The position numbers were made by a program, and so were the translations under genes. 64,000 bases of DNA, taken from contig CAMCZZ010000001.1 of assembly GCA_945888375.1 (NCBI GenBank), forward strand, positions 248,001-312,000, in the 5' to 3' direction. Under the pieces are notes generated by a model, which worked only from the letters and a program-made list of their open reading frames with translations, was not told where the DNA came from and made no database searches. The stretch comes from Akkermansia muciniphila. Its GTDB lineage: Bacteria > Verrucomicrobiota > Verrucomicrobiia > Opitutales > Opitutaceae. Position 1 is the stretch's first letter, and each line of letters opens with the position of its first letter. Shown piece by piece: positions 35,178 through 43,573 of the stretch.

Positions 35178-36128
35178 TTATAGATCTTCGTCAGCGGAGG
35201 CGGGCAGAAGACCGGCCTGGGGGTCGCGTTGCACGCGTTCCAGCCAGTCGCGCATGAGAGGGTCGGCGGCGGCGAGTTGGGCGGGAAAGGGGGCGGAGAG
35301 CAGGTCGATCACGCGCAGGCGGCCCCTGGGGTCGCGCACCAGGTTTTTGGCGTGGATGTCGGCAATAAACCAGGGGCGCCCGTCGATGAAGGCGAGGCGG
35401 GGATGGTCCCGGTGGGCGCGAAGAAAACGAGCGGGTATGGGGATGAGGGCGGAGGGTAGCGAGTTGCTGACGTCGGCGCCTTCGGGCAGGCGTTCGCCGA
35501 GCTGTTGCTTGGCGACTAGCACGCCTTCCGGGGTTACGGCGACGACTTCCGTGGGCATGCCGTCAAGAGCGAGAATCAGGGCTAATTTTTCCAGCAAATC
35601 CAGGTAGCCGCCGAGGCAGGCGTCGGCTTGTAGTGCGGGGGCATCAGGTTTTTCGGCCGGGGTGCGCGCGGCGAAGGCGAAGGTGCCCCCAATGCGGCCT
35701 TCCTCGCGAGGAAGGTAGAATTTATAGATCAGGCCATCGTGGACTGACTGGTAGGCGGATGCCTCAACGCCGCTGCCGATGCGCCGGAGCCGGGGGCTGC
35801 CCTCGCCCATGGGGTCATCGTGGTCGGCGGGAAACCCGAAGTCACCAAGCGGGATGATGGGCACGAGTGCGCGGAAGGCGGCGGCGGCGGCGGCGAGTTC
35901 GCCCCAGAGCGCATCTGCTCCGGCAAGCAGGCTCAACTCGTCGGCTGCCCAGAGGACGAGATCATCGTCCGGATCCGTTCCGATGCCGACTTTCTGCGCT
36001 GCCGCGCCGAGGCGAGCGAACGCTTCCAGTCGTCGCTGGTGATTGTATTGAAGAGCGGTTTGGCCGGCGGGACCGGGATCGCGGTTGCCCCCGAGGAGAG
36101 TGGGGCATCCGGTAAAGGGGTCTTGCAT
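35178..36128 (-). CDS. Protein-kinase-like protein, possibly phage-type polyvalent kinase
   Basis: A 316-residue protein with kinase-like landmarks: a glycine loop (RRIGSGVEASAY, 115-126), a Lys in a beta strand (LIYKFYL, K136), a catalytic-loop-like WFIADIHAKNLV (D257, N262) and a metal-binding Asp in LRVIDLLS (D275). These spacings recall small bacterial kinases found in phage polyvalent proteins and in aminoglycoside-kinase-like families. Substrate unknown. The first 30 residues are uncertain, and a later start is possible. It lies between a repeat (copy B) and a CBS-domain gene. Confidence 0.5.
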   Translation of the reverse strand: MQDPFTGCPTLLGGNRDPGPAGQTALQYNHQRRLEAFARLGAAAQKVGIGTDPDDDLVLWAADELSLLAGADALWGELAAAAAAFRALVPIIPLGDFGFPADHDDPMGEGSPRLRRIGSGVEASAYQSVHDGLIYKFYLPREEGRIGGTFAFAARTPAEKPDAPALQADACLGGYLDLLEKLALILALDGMPTEVVAVTPEGVLVAKQQLGERLPEGADVSNSLPSALIPIPARFLRAHRDHPRLAFIDGRPWFIADIHAKNLVRDPRGRLRVIDLLSAPFPAQLAAADPLMRDWLERVQRDPQAGLLPASADEDL

Positions 36129-36232
36129 GATTTGGCGTTCACGGCGGGAGGTCTGCAGGTTGTCCCCCTGCGGCCTTTCGACAAGTGGAACTTGCTGGGG
36201 GTTGTTCGCAGCTTATTCCCCGCGCCGGGTTT

Positions 36233-37567
36233 TTACCCGGAGGTCTCGTCCTCTGTTTCGGGTGTGGCTTCGGGCAGCCGGGCGGCGAGTATTTTATCGA
36301 TGCGGTGCCGGTCCATATCGATCACTTCAAAGCGCCAACCGTCGTGGTCGAAATGGTCACCGGCGTGGGGGATGCGGCCGAAGTAAGTCATCACGAAGCC
36401 GCCGGCGGTTTTGTATTCCGCGGTATCTTCATGAGGCAGTTCATCGAGGCAGAGCAGTTCCTTGAACTCGGGAACCAGGAGGGTGGCGTCGATCAGCCAT
36501 GAGCCGTCTTCGCGCTTACGGGCTTCGGGGGCGGCGCGGCGGCCTTTCTCGGGCAGGTCGCCGGCGATGGCTTCCATCACATCTATCATGGTCACCAGAC
36601 CCTGCATGGCGCCAAACTCGTCGGTCACCAGGGCAAGGTGTTGCCCGGTTTTGCGGAATTGCTCGATGAGGTGGATTACGGTCATCGACTCCGGAACGAT
36701 GAGCGGAACCGACATCACGCTCTTCAAGTTGGAGGGCAGGCCGAAGGCGGAGTTTGCCCATAGGGCCTTTACCGTGACGACGCCGACCACTTGGTCGCGA
36801 TGAGCGGTGTAGACGGGGTAGCGGGAGTGACCGCTGGTGACGATCTTCCTCCAGTTTACCTCGTCGGGGTCATCCAGATTGAGGAAGACCATTTTGGGCC
36901 TCGGGGTCATGATCGCGGTGACACCGAGTTGATCCAGACCGAGGACACCGGCGACCATTTCGGTCTCGGTCGGGTTGAACGCGCCGGTTTTCAAGCCTTG
37001 CTGGACGAGGTCGTTGATCTCGCCCTCGGACACGGACTGGTCGCGGGCGAGGCCGAGGCCGAAGAGTTTGAGAATGCCCTCGGTAAGCCCGGAAAGCCCG
37101 GCGACGACGGGATGGGCCAGATTGGAGAGACGGGCGACTGGTCCGGCCACGAGGCGGGCGATGCCTTCGGGATTGGCTAGGGCAACGCGTTTCGGGACGA
37201 GTTCACCAATCACGACCGAGGCCAGGGTGATCCCGACCACGACGACGGCGAGCGCCACGGTGCTCGCGTGCGGACCGACCAAAGGAAGGCCTTTCAGGGC
37301 CTCCGCCAGCGAGTCCGCCAGGGCCGCTCCGCCCACGGCGCTGGCCAGGGTGCCCACGAAGGTGATGCCCACTTGCACGGTGGAAAGGAAGCGGGTGGGG
37401 GACTCGGCGACGGCTAGGGCGCGGGCGGCGTGGCGGTCGCCTGCCTCGGCTAGCTCGCGCAGACGGGTCTTGCGGGAGGAGACGACGGCCAACTCGGCCA
37501 TGGAAAAGAAGCCGTTGGCAAGCAGGAGCAGAAACAGGAGCAGGAGCTCCGGGAGGATTTGGTGCAT
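36233..37567 (-). CDS. CNNM/CorC-type CBS-domain membrane protein (hemolysin family)
   Basis: A 444-residue protein. An N-terminal DUF21 membrane domain with several helices (about 1-150, LLLLFLLLLANGFFSMAELA and VGITFVGTLASAVGG) is followed by two CBS domains (TAIMTPRPKMVFLNLD and HLALVTDEFGAMQGLVTMIDV) and a C-terminal CorC_HlyC domain (GSWLIDATLLVPEFKELL). Such proteins are linked to magnesium or cobalt export and to membrane stability. Two CorA magnesium transporters are elsewhere in the window. Orientation: minus strand, 104 bases after the kinase-like gene. Confidence 0.87.
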   Translation of the reverse strand: MHQILPELLLLFLLLLANGFFSMAELAVVSSRKTRLRELAEAGDRHAARALAVAESPTRFLSTVQVGITFVGTLASAVGGAALADSLAEALKGLPLVGPHASTVALAVVVVGITLASVVIGELVPKRVALANPEGIARLVAGPVARLSNLAHPVVAGLSGLTEGILKLFGLGLARDQSVSEGEINDLVQQGLKTGAFNPTETEMVAGVLGLDQLGVTAIMTPRPKMVFLNLDDPDEVNWRKIVTSGHSRYPVYTAHRDQVVGVVTVKALWANSAFGLPSNLKSVMSVPLIVPESMTVIHLIEQFRKTGQHLALVTDEFGAMQGLVTMIDVMEAIAGDLPEKGRRAAPEARKREDGSWLIDATLLVPEFKELLCLDELPHEDTAEYKTAGGFVMTYFGRIPHAGDHFDHDGWRFEVIDMDRHRIDKILAARLPEATPETEDETSG

Positions 37568-37846
37568 GGGACCTTCCTAGCATCAACGGAGAAGGCGCAC
37601 GGCGCAAACTGGATTTGCAGGCCGCAAAGGAACGTCAAGCCGGCTCCGGAATCGTAGTTTTATAATGGATACATGTCGATTTTATCAAAAAAAACTCATT
37701 ACGAGTGTATCTCATGCTTGCAAAGAAACAGCCGTCATGAATGCTGCCGCTCACGCAGCGCAAAGTGCGCGGTGTCCGGCGGACCTTTCCCCAAGGTCTT
37801 CGTCCGGTGTCAGACCCAGAACCAAACCAACAACAGGAGATACATC
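37568..37846. promoter_or_regulatory. Promoter and long leader of the histone-H1-like gene
   Basis: A consensus -10 (TATAAT, 37661-37666) is present, with only a weak match upstream for -35. The remaining 180 bases would be 5' leader. A strong ribosome binding site AGGAGA (37835-37840) lies 6 bases before the start. Longer open frames in this stretch are shadows. Confidence 0.45.
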
Positions 37847-38008
37847 ATGGCCACTGCCAAAAAGTCCGTAAAGAAAGCCGCTCCGGCCGCCAAGGCCGCT
37901 GCTAAGAAGCCCGCCGTCAAGGCTGCCGCCAAGAAGCCCGCTGCCAAGGCTGCTGCCAAGCCAGCCGCCAAGAAGCCTGCCGCCAAGAAGCCTGCCGCTA
38001 AGAAGTAA
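37847..38008 (+). CDS. Histone-H1-like Lys/Ala/Pro-rich DNA-binding protein
   Basis: A 53-residue protein composed almost only of Lys, Ala and Pro, in AAKKPAAK-type repeats (MATAKKSVKKAAPAAKAAAK at the start). This matches the C-terminal tail-like H1 homologues of bacteria (Hc1/Hc2, AlgP-type), which bind DNA non-specifically and compact the nucleoid. The codon-level repeat suggests expansion by slippage. The start is fixed by the AGGAGA site. A perfect terminator follows at 38057. Confidence 0.82.
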   Translation: MATAKKSVKKAAPAAKAAAKKPAVKAAAKKPAAKAAAKPAAKKPAAKKPAAKK

Positions 38009-38056
38009 GGTCTACGACCTTCCTCATCAGCGGCTGTGCTCTAGCCCAGCCTACGA

Positions 38057-38088
38057 CCGCCGCCTCCCTCCGGAGGCGGCGGTTTTTT
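38057..38088 (+). terminator. Rho-independent terminator of the histone-H1-like gene
   Basis: A perfect 11-bp stem (CCGCCGCCTCC at 38057-38067 with GGAGGCGGCGG at 38072-38082), a 4-base loop and TTTTTT. The strongest terminator in the window. Confidence 0.92.
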
Positions 38089-38190
38089 GTTAGCCAAGCC
38101 GGCCGCTCTTGCACTCGACTTGCGGGCGGACGGAGCCTTTTCTTTTTTCAATATCTAGGCCTGTAACCTCAGGTCTCTTCCCCTTTTCTT

Positions 38191-38835
38191 ATGAAGGTTC
38201 TCGCCGTTGAAGACGATCGCACCGCTCTTGCCATCCTTACCCGGGCCTTGGTCCGGCTGGGTCACGAGGTTTTGACCGCAAGTGATGGCGAGGCGGCGCT
38301 CGCGGTGCTGGCCGCAGATCCGGTCCGGGTGGTGGTTAGCGATTGGCTCATGCCGGGTTTAGACGGGCTGGAGTTGTGCCGGCGGGTGAGGGCACGCACG
38401 GGCAGTGAATATGTCTATTTCATTTTGCTGACGGCGCAGACTCCTTCCGAAGAGAACCAGCGAGAGGCGATCGAGGCGGGGGTGGATGACTTTCTGCAAA
38501 AGCCGCTGCAGCCTCAGGAAATCTGGATGCGGCTGCGGGTGGCGGAGCGGATTGTGGGTTTCGCCACGCAAGTGCGCCAGCTGGAGGCTTTTTTGCCCAT
38601 CTGCGGTTATTGCAAAAAAATCCGCGACGACGGTAACTATTGGCAGCAGATAGAAAGCTACATCAATGCGCGAACGGGCACGGATTTCAGCCACTCTATT
38701 TGTCCTGATTGCTATACCAGCGTGGTGGTGCCGCAGCTCGAGCAACTGAAGCGGGATACTGAAGCCGAGCGGTCGGCGGGCACGACTCCGGCGGTCCCGG
38801 AAAAAGGGGGGGCAAATGTCCGAGATGAGAATTGA
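38191..38835 (+). CDS. Response regulator with zinc-ribbon-like C-terminus
   Basis: A 214-residue protein. Residues 1-120 are a receiver domain with acidic pair D8/D9, phospho-acceptor D51 (VVVSDWLMPG), T81 and K104 (FLQKPLQ). The C-terminal part has two Cys pairs, CGYC (138-141) and CPDC (171-174), with H168 between (FSHSICPDC), likely binding a metal. This tail is seen in other receiver proteins of unknown output. No DNA-binding domain is present. slyX overlaps its last 20 bases. Confidence 0.85.
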   Translation: MKVLAVEDDRTALAILTRALVRLGHEVLTASDGEAALAVLAADPVRVVVSDWLMPGLDGLELCRRVRARTGSEYVYFILLTAQTPSEENQREAIEAGVDDFLQKPLQPQEIWMRLRVAERIVGFATQVRQLEAFLPICGYCKKIRDDGNYWQQIESYINARTGTDFSHSICPDCYTSVVVPQLEQLKRDTEAERSAGTTPAVPEKGGANVRDEN

Positions 38836-39025
38836 GAGGATTGAGGAGCGGGTCGCGTGGCTGGAGCATCACGTTGGCCAGCAGGATCGGGCGATGCTCG
38901 AAATGGCGGAGCGGCTGGACCGGATCGTGCGGGAGCTTTCTCGCCTGCGTGAGCGTTCCACTGCGACGGGTGCTACCATGGAGGCGGGCGCGGCCCTGCC
39001 GGAGGAGCGGCCGCCTCATTACTGA
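38816..39025 (+). CDS. SlyX-like protein
   Basis: A 69-residue protein with the SlyX N-terminal coiled-coil pattern (IERIEERVAWLEHHVGQQDR, then MAERLDRIVRELSRLRER) and a C-terminal PPHY, both typical of SlyX, whose function is unknown. It overlaps the response regulator gene by 20 bases. Confidence 0.75.
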   Translation: MSEMRIERIEERVAWLEHHVGQQDRAMLEMAERLDRIVRELSRLRERSTATGATMEAGAALPEERPPHY

Positions 39026-39031
39026 CCTGGC

Positions 39032-39757
39032 TCAGCCGATGAGTTTGCTCAGCCGGGTGCGGTAGCGGGCGGCTAGCGCGATATTCGCCTCCATGCCGCC
39101 GGGCACATTTTGGCTGGTTACCAAGGGTAGGTCACGGCCCTCGGCGCGCAGCCAAGCGACTGCCTCTAGGGCGAGCAGATTGAGTAGCAGGGATCCGGTT
39201 AACGTCGAGGTAGGGCCGGCGAAGCGGCCGGGCTCCACCTCAACCACTGCGTCTCCGGGCACGCCCCCGTTATCGAGGACATAATCGCAGACCGCGTGCA
39301 GATTTCGGCCGCCCGGGTGCACGGTGCTCGCGGTGGTGCTCATACTTAGGGCGGTCAGGGCGATCGTGACGAGGCCGCGGGATTTAGCGTGCAGGGCGAC
39401 TTCGATGGGAGATGCGTTTTTACCTGAATTGGAGATTACAATGAAGCACTCGCCGGCCTGAAGCCCATAGGTATTTTCGTAGCGCCGGGCCAGGCGCTCC
39501 CCGTAGCCGACCACGTTCTCCGAAAAGCCGTAGCCGGGGTCAAAAAGACCGGTGACAGGCATCAGTCCACCGGCGCGGCCGATGATCTCGCGGGCTAGCA
39601 TTTCGGAATGACCGGAGCCAAAAAGGTGGAGCACGCCGCCGGCGGCGATCGAGCGGCCGATGATCGGTCCCAGGGCGCGGAGAGTCTGCAGGTTTTTTTC
39701 CCTGGCCGAGTCGAGGAGAGCGAGGGTGGTGGCGTGGTAGGAATCGGCGAAGGACAT
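39032..39757 (-). CDS. SIS-domain sugar-phosphate isomerase-like protein
   Basis: A 241-residue SIS-domain protein. Sugar-phosphate-binding segments are visible: GGVLHLFGSGHSEMLAREI, the loop VISNSGKNASPIEVALHAK, and DYVLDNGGVPGDAVVEV. Related proteins (UPF0309, sugar isomerase domain) bind phosphosugars such as N-acetylhexosamine phosphates; the exact substrate is unknown. It is convergent with slyX, with 6 bases between the stops. Confidence 0.82.
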   Translation of the reverse strand: MSFADSYHATTLALLDSAREKNLQTLRALGPIIGRSIAAGGVLHLFGSGHSEMLAREIIGRAGGLMPVTGLFDPGYGFSENVVGYGERLARRYENTYGLQAGECFIVISNSGKNASPIEVALHAKSRGLVTIALTALSMSTTASTVHPGGRNLHAVCDYVLDNGGVPGDAVVEVEPGRFAGPTSTLTGSLLLNLLALEAVAWLRAEGRDLPLVTSQNVPGGMEANIALAARYRTRLSKLIG

Positions 39758-39824
39758 GGAGCTCCTTCAAATCACGGATGGTCGATGTCGAATGACGAAT
39801 GGAAAATGAGCAAGGGCGCCAGCC

Positions 39825-39876
39825 GTTTGCCGGTTAAGGATCATTTCTGGTTAGGCGGGCTGAGCCACCGGCAAAC
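39825..39876. repeat. Inverted repeat in the gap before the SIS gene
   Basis: GTTTGCCGGT (39825-39834) is repeated inverted as ACCGGCAAAC (39867-39876), with a 32-base spacer. It lies between the methyltransferase stop and the SIS-domain start on the minus strand; function unknown. There is no U-tract. Confidence 0.45.
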
Positions 39877-39932
39877 CGGAGCGTTTTATCTCCGTCGAAT
39901 TCGTTTAGGCGAAAGACCGCGGGGTAAACCGG

Positions 39933-40964
39933 TCAAGCCGTGGATTGCCAGCGGCCGTAGATGCCGCACGGCAGGATCTTGGCATAGCTGGCTTGCGAGC
40001 CTGCGATGGCGTCGGCCTGGATGGGCAGCCCCACCTCGCCGGCGGTTATCTGGCCGGGGCGCTCTCCGAGCAAGGCGTGGAGCAGGTTGGCCACGACAGT
40101 GGGCGAGAGGCGCGCGGTGTAGGCGTTTACGAGAAAAAACAGGGAATGAGGCGTCAGAATCTCGCGGCATTCGCGGAGGAGTTCCCACAGGCTGTCTTCG
40201 AGTTTCCACATCTCTCCGCCGGCTCCGCGGCCATAGGTGGGGGGGTCCATGATGATGGCGTCGTAGCGTTTTCCGCGCTTGAGTTCGCGGCGCACGAATT
40301 TGAGGCAGTCGTCCACGATGAAGCGGATGGGGGCGTCGGCCAAGCCGGACAGGGCGGCGTTTTCCCGGCACCATTTCACCATGCCCTCGGACGCATCGAT
40401 GTGGGTGACGCTGGCTCCGGCCTTGGCGGCGGCGCAGGTGGCGGCGCCGGTGTAGCCGAAGAGGTTGAGGACGTTGACTTCACGGCCGGCGGAGCGGGCC
40501 TCGCGGATCAGGGAAGAGGACCACTCCCAGTTCACGGCCTGCTCGGGGAAGAGACCGGTGTGTTTAAAGCTGGTCGGCTGGATGCGGAAGGTGAGGCCGA
40601 GGCGTTCGTAGCCGATGGTCCAGTGTTCCGGCGGCTGTTTTTTAAATTCCCAGCGGCCTCCGCCCTCGGGGCTGCGATGATAAAAGCCGTCCCAGCCGGT
40701 CCAGGTGGCGCCGTCGGCCTTGGGCCAGATGACCTGCGGATCCGGTCGCACGAGATTCACGCGGCCCCAGCGTTCCTGTTTCATGCCAAAGCCGCAGTGG
40801 AGCAGTTGGTAATCCCGCCAGCCATCGGCGACGAGGAGCGGGGAGCGTTGAATGACGGATGCGGGCACGGGGCGAGCGAAGGCGCGTGGGTCCCGAGTGT
40901 CGAGCGTGCGAAAAGGGCTGCGACGGGAGCTGGGTTTGACAGTTTGGGGTGGGCTTTTTTCCAT
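39933..40964 (-). CDS. Class I SAM-dependent RNA methyltransferase (RlmI-like)
   Basis: A protein of up to 343 residues with the Rossmann SAM-binding motif VLNLFGYTGAATCAAAKAGA, the acidic pair segment THIDASEGMVKWCRENA and the catalytic DAIIMDPPTYGRG. It resembles rRNA cytosine methyltransferases and related 23S enzymes. The ATG at 40962-40964 would put its start 10 bases from that of the divergent gene. A GTG at 40866-40868 (a 312-residue product starting PASVIQRSPLLVADGW) is more likely, as the first residues are Ser/Pro/Arg-rich and not conserved-looking. Confidence 0.82.
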   Translation of the reverse strand: MEKSPPQTVKPSSRRSPFRTLDTRDPRAFARPVPASVIQRSPLLVADGWRDYQLLHCGFGMKQERWGRVNLVRPDPQVIWPKADGATWTGWDGFYHRSPEGGGRWEFKKQPPEHWTIGYERLGLTFRIQPTSFKHTGLFPEQAVNWEWSSSLIREARSAGREVNVLNLFGYTGAATCAAAKAGASVTHIDASEGMVKWCRENAALSGLADAPIRFIVDDCLKFVRRELKRGKRYDAIIMDPPTYGRGAGGEMWKLEDSLWELLRECREILTPHSLFFLVNAYTARLSPTVVANLLHALLGERPGQITAGEVGLPIQADAIAGSQASYAKILPCGIYGRWQSTA

Positions 40965-40974
40965 CGTGCTTTCT

Positions 40975-42015
40975 ATGAAGCCCACCTCACCGTTTTTATT
41001 TCGCGTGTTGCTCGCCCTTTCGCTGGGCAGTGCGCTTGTCCAGGCCGATATCGTCGAGACCAAGACCGGTGCCCGCCTGGTAGGGACGGTCTCCCATGTC
41101 GAGGGTGGGACCATCGTCCTCGTTACCGACTATGCCGGGACGCTAAGCATCAAGCAAAGCGAGGTGGTAAAACTGGAGACGGAGAAGCCTCTTTTTTTCC
41201 GACTGACGGGTGGCACCACGATGGAAGGCACGGTCGAGGCTAGGAAAAACGGCGAGCTCAAGATAACTGGCAAGGATGGCACGATCTCCACAACGGTGGA
41301 CAAGGTCGCGGCCACGTGGGGCCCCGGGCAGATGGATCCTGCGGTGGCCCAGTTGATGCGGAAATGGAAATACGAAGCTTCGTTCAGCCTTTCGGGCAAG
41401 ACCGGCAACAGCGAACAACTTGGTTATGACGGCGGCGCCAAGGCCACTTTGACGAGCCCGGATGACACGCTGCTTTTTTACACTGATTTTGGCTATCAGG
41501 AGACCGACAAACTGAAGTCCGAGGAAAAGTTTCATGTGGGGGTCGATTACTCCCGTTACCTCTCGGAACGAGTGACATGGTATGTTCGCGACGAGGGGGG
41601 CTTTGATAACGTCAAGGACATCGACTTCTACAACGTGGCGGCTGGCGGTCTCGGCTATGATTTGATCAAGGCCTTGCCTGTCCAGAAACTCACCAGCCGT
41701 GCGGGTATTTCCTATCGTTTTGAAGACTACGGCGATCCCTCCAACGAGGATGTGCGCAGCGCGGGTCTCGATCTGGGCCTTGCCCACGCCTATCACTTCA
41801 AAAATGCGGTCATGCATAATAATATGACCTTCGTGCCCTCTTTTGAGGACTTCACCAACTACCGCGCGATCCATGATTCCAGTCTCGAGTTCCCCTTGGC
41901 CGGTCCCTGGACGTTTCGCATGGGCGTGAACAACGACTACACCAGTAATCCCAGCCCCGGGGTGTCCAAACTCGACACCACTTATTACGGCAAGTTCGTC
42001 TTGAATTGGGAGTAA
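40975..42015 (+). CDS. DUF481 outer-membrane protein (YdiY-like)
   Basis: A 346-residue exported protein. The signal peptide is FLFRVLLALSLGSALVQA. An N-terminal beta region (about 25-105, TKTGARLVGTVSHVEGG) is followed by the DUF481 barrel-like part with alternating aromatic strands (SFSLSGKTGNSEQLGYDGGA, YTDFGYQETDKLKSEEKF, YYGKFVLNWE at the end). DUF481 proteins are salt-induced outer-membrane proteins of unknown detail. The ATG at 40975 starts the signal. A terminator follows at about 42062. Confidence 0.8.
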   Translation: MKPTSPFLFRVLLALSLGSALVQADIVETKTGARLVGTVSHVEGGTIVLVTDYAGTLSIKQSEVVKLETEKPLFFRLTGGTTMEGTVEARKNGELKITGKDGTISTTVDKVAATWGPGQMDPAVAQLMRKWKYEASFSLSGKTGNSEQLGYDGGAKATLTSPDDTLLFYTDFGYQETDKLKSEEKFHVGVDYSRYLSERVTWYVRDEGGFDNVKDIDFYNVAAGGLGYDLIKALPVQKLTSRAGISYRFEDYGDPSNEDVRSAGLDLGLAHAYHFKNAVMHNNMTFVPSFEDFTNYRAIHDSSLEFPLAGPWTFRMGVNNDYTSNPSPGVSKLDTTYYGKFVLNWE

Positions 42016-42061
42016 GGCCGGCCGTTTTTTTCGCCGGCCGGGCTATCTTTTTGGGGCCCAA

Positions 42062-42094
42062 AGTCCGCCGCGTGCTTTTGTGGCGGGCTTTTTT
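42062..42094 (+). terminator. Terminator after the DUF481 gene
   Basis: Stem AGTCCGCC (42062-42069) with GGCGGGCT (42082-42089), one G-U pair, followed by TTTTT. A second possible hairpin (GCCGGC-type) lies just after the stop at about 42018-42047. Confidence 0.7.
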
Positions 42095-42111
42095 GTGTCT
42101 TCATCGCACCT

Positions 42112-42588
42112 ATGATCGTCCCGTCTGTTTCTTTGCCGCCCGTCTCCTCCCCGGTGCGCATCGCGGTGATTTCCGATACTCACGACCACTGCCCGGCGGA
42201 TCTCCCCGGCCGGTTGCTGGGGGCAGACGAAATCTGGCACCTCGGGGATGTCTGCGCGCCCGCCACCTTGGTTGAGTTGGAGGCGCTGGGCATTCCGCTT
42301 CATGTGGTGCGGGGCAACAATGATGAGCATCCCTGGCCGCTCACGCTTCGACTGGTGCGGGGCGGCCGGGTCTTTCATCTCGAGCATATTGCGCCCCGCC
42401 GAGCGTATGCCGGGGTCGATTTTATGCTTAGTGGCCACACTCATGTGCCGACGGACACGACCGATACCAACGGTGTGCGTTGGTTGAATCCGGGCTGTAT
42501 TATCCGCCCCCGGGCCCGCGTGCGCACCTTTGCCTGGCTGACGGTCGGGGCGGAGGGGGCGGTCGGCTGGGAATGGATCGAGTTGTAA
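42112..42588 (+). CDS. YfcE-type metallophosphodiesterase
   Basis: A 158-residue calcineurin-like phosphodiesterase. Metal motifs are ISDTHDH (Asp and His), HLGDV, GNNDEH and the final SGHTHVPTD. The size and order match the small YfcE/MJ0936 family. It acts on phosphodiesters in vitro; the physiological substrate is unknown. It starts 18 bases after the terminator of the upstream gene. Confidence 0.85.
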   Translation: MIVPSVSLPPVSSPVRIAVISDTHDHCPADLPGRLLGADEIWHLGDVCAPATLVELEALGIPLHVVRGNNDEHPWPLTLRLVRGGRVFHLEHIAPRRAYAGVDFMLSGHTHVPTDTTDTNGVRWLNPGCIIRPRARVRTFAWLTVGAEGAVGWEWIEL

Positions 42589-42701
42589 GATAAACAGGCA
42601 TTGGGCAGGCTCGGCTTGGTGCGCCATTTTCTGGCCGGCAAGGCGAGATACCGCTGGCGCGTCCGGCGTGCGCGTGTTCACTGCCTGACTATCGCACCGT
42701 G

Positions 42702-43496
42702 ATGCCAGGAGTGATCCAAGGTTTGTTGGATTTTTTCGCCCCGTCGGACGCCTCCCCCGCGCCGTTGGTTGCCCGCGCGTCGCCGTCCAACCCGTCGTTC
42801 CCCTTCCTGGCGCAGGAAGAGGAGGCGCGGCGCGTTGATCTGGTTTTCGAGCGCAGTGCCCGGGCTGAACGCTACCGGTTGACCTTGCGCAAGGACGGCG
42901 TCGCGGTGGCGGTTATCCCGGCGCGTGGCACCGAGCGGGAGGCGCGAGCTTTTGTCGAGCAACACCGCGCCTGGTTGGAGCGCGCGCGGGCGCGACAGCA
43001 AGCGAGGCCGCGGGCGGCGACGTTTTGGACCGTGGGCACGCATGTATTGTGGCGGGGTGAACTTATTGAGATTCGCCGGGCGGCCGAGGGTGAGCGCCCG
43101 GCGGTATGTCTGGCGGCGGACGTCTTTCGGGTGGCGCGGCTGGAGGGCGACCTGCGGCCCACGCTAGAGGCGCATTTTTTGCGACGGGCGAAGATCGAAC
43201 TCACTGCGCGCACGTGGGAGTTGGCGGCCGAGACGGCGATGGACGTAAAGGAGGTCATGGTGCGCAACCAGCGCACCCGCTGGGGCTCCTGCACGACTGG
43301 CGGGATCATATCACTCAACTGGCGGCTTATCCAGGCCCCGGAAAGCGTGCGCGATTACGTGATTTACCATGAACTCATGCACCTGAAGGAGATGAACCAC
43401 TCGGACCGTTTTTGGCGGCGGGTCGAGGAGGTCTGCCCGCCTTGGCGCGAGGCCGAGGTGTGGCTAAAACGCAACGGTGCTTTGCTCGGTCTCTAG
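42702..43496 (+). CDS. YgjP-like M48-type zinc metallopeptidase
   Basis: A 264-residue protein of the YgjP/DUF45 family. The zinc site is HELMHLKEMNHSDRFW; TRWGSCTTGGIISLNWRL is the other family signature, and RAARGTEREARAFVEQHRAW-type helices precede it. It is cytoplasmic, with no signal peptide. The ATG at 42702 follows a GTG one codon upstream. It is followed 77 bases later by the PhoX-like gene. Confidence 0.87.
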   Translation: MPGVIQGLLDFFAPSDASPAPLVARASPSNPSFPFLAQEEEARRVDLVFERSARAERYRLTLRKDGVAVAVIPARGTEREARAFVEQHRAWLERARARQQARPRAATFWTVGTHVLWRGELIEIRRAAEGERPAVCLAADVFRVARLEGDLRPTLEAHFLRRAKIELTARTWELAAETAMDVKEVMVRNQRTRWGSCTTGGIISLNWRLIQAPESVRDYVIYHELMHLKEMNHSDRFWRRVEEVCPPWREAEVWLKRNGALLGL

Positions 43497-43573
43497 TTGC
43501 GGGCAGGTTCTTTGCCCGGCGCAAACCTGTCCGGCTTCTTGTGCGTGGCGAGGTTTTGGTTTTTGATGGTCGG

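Noticed and set aside
37665-37871. 68-codon frame in the leader of the histone-H1-like gene
   Set aside because: Overlaps the real start in another frame, no ribosome binding site, no recognisable product.
39766-39800. Partial CACGGAT palindrome near 39770
   Set aside because: Only a short ATCACGGATGG is present, with no inverted partner.
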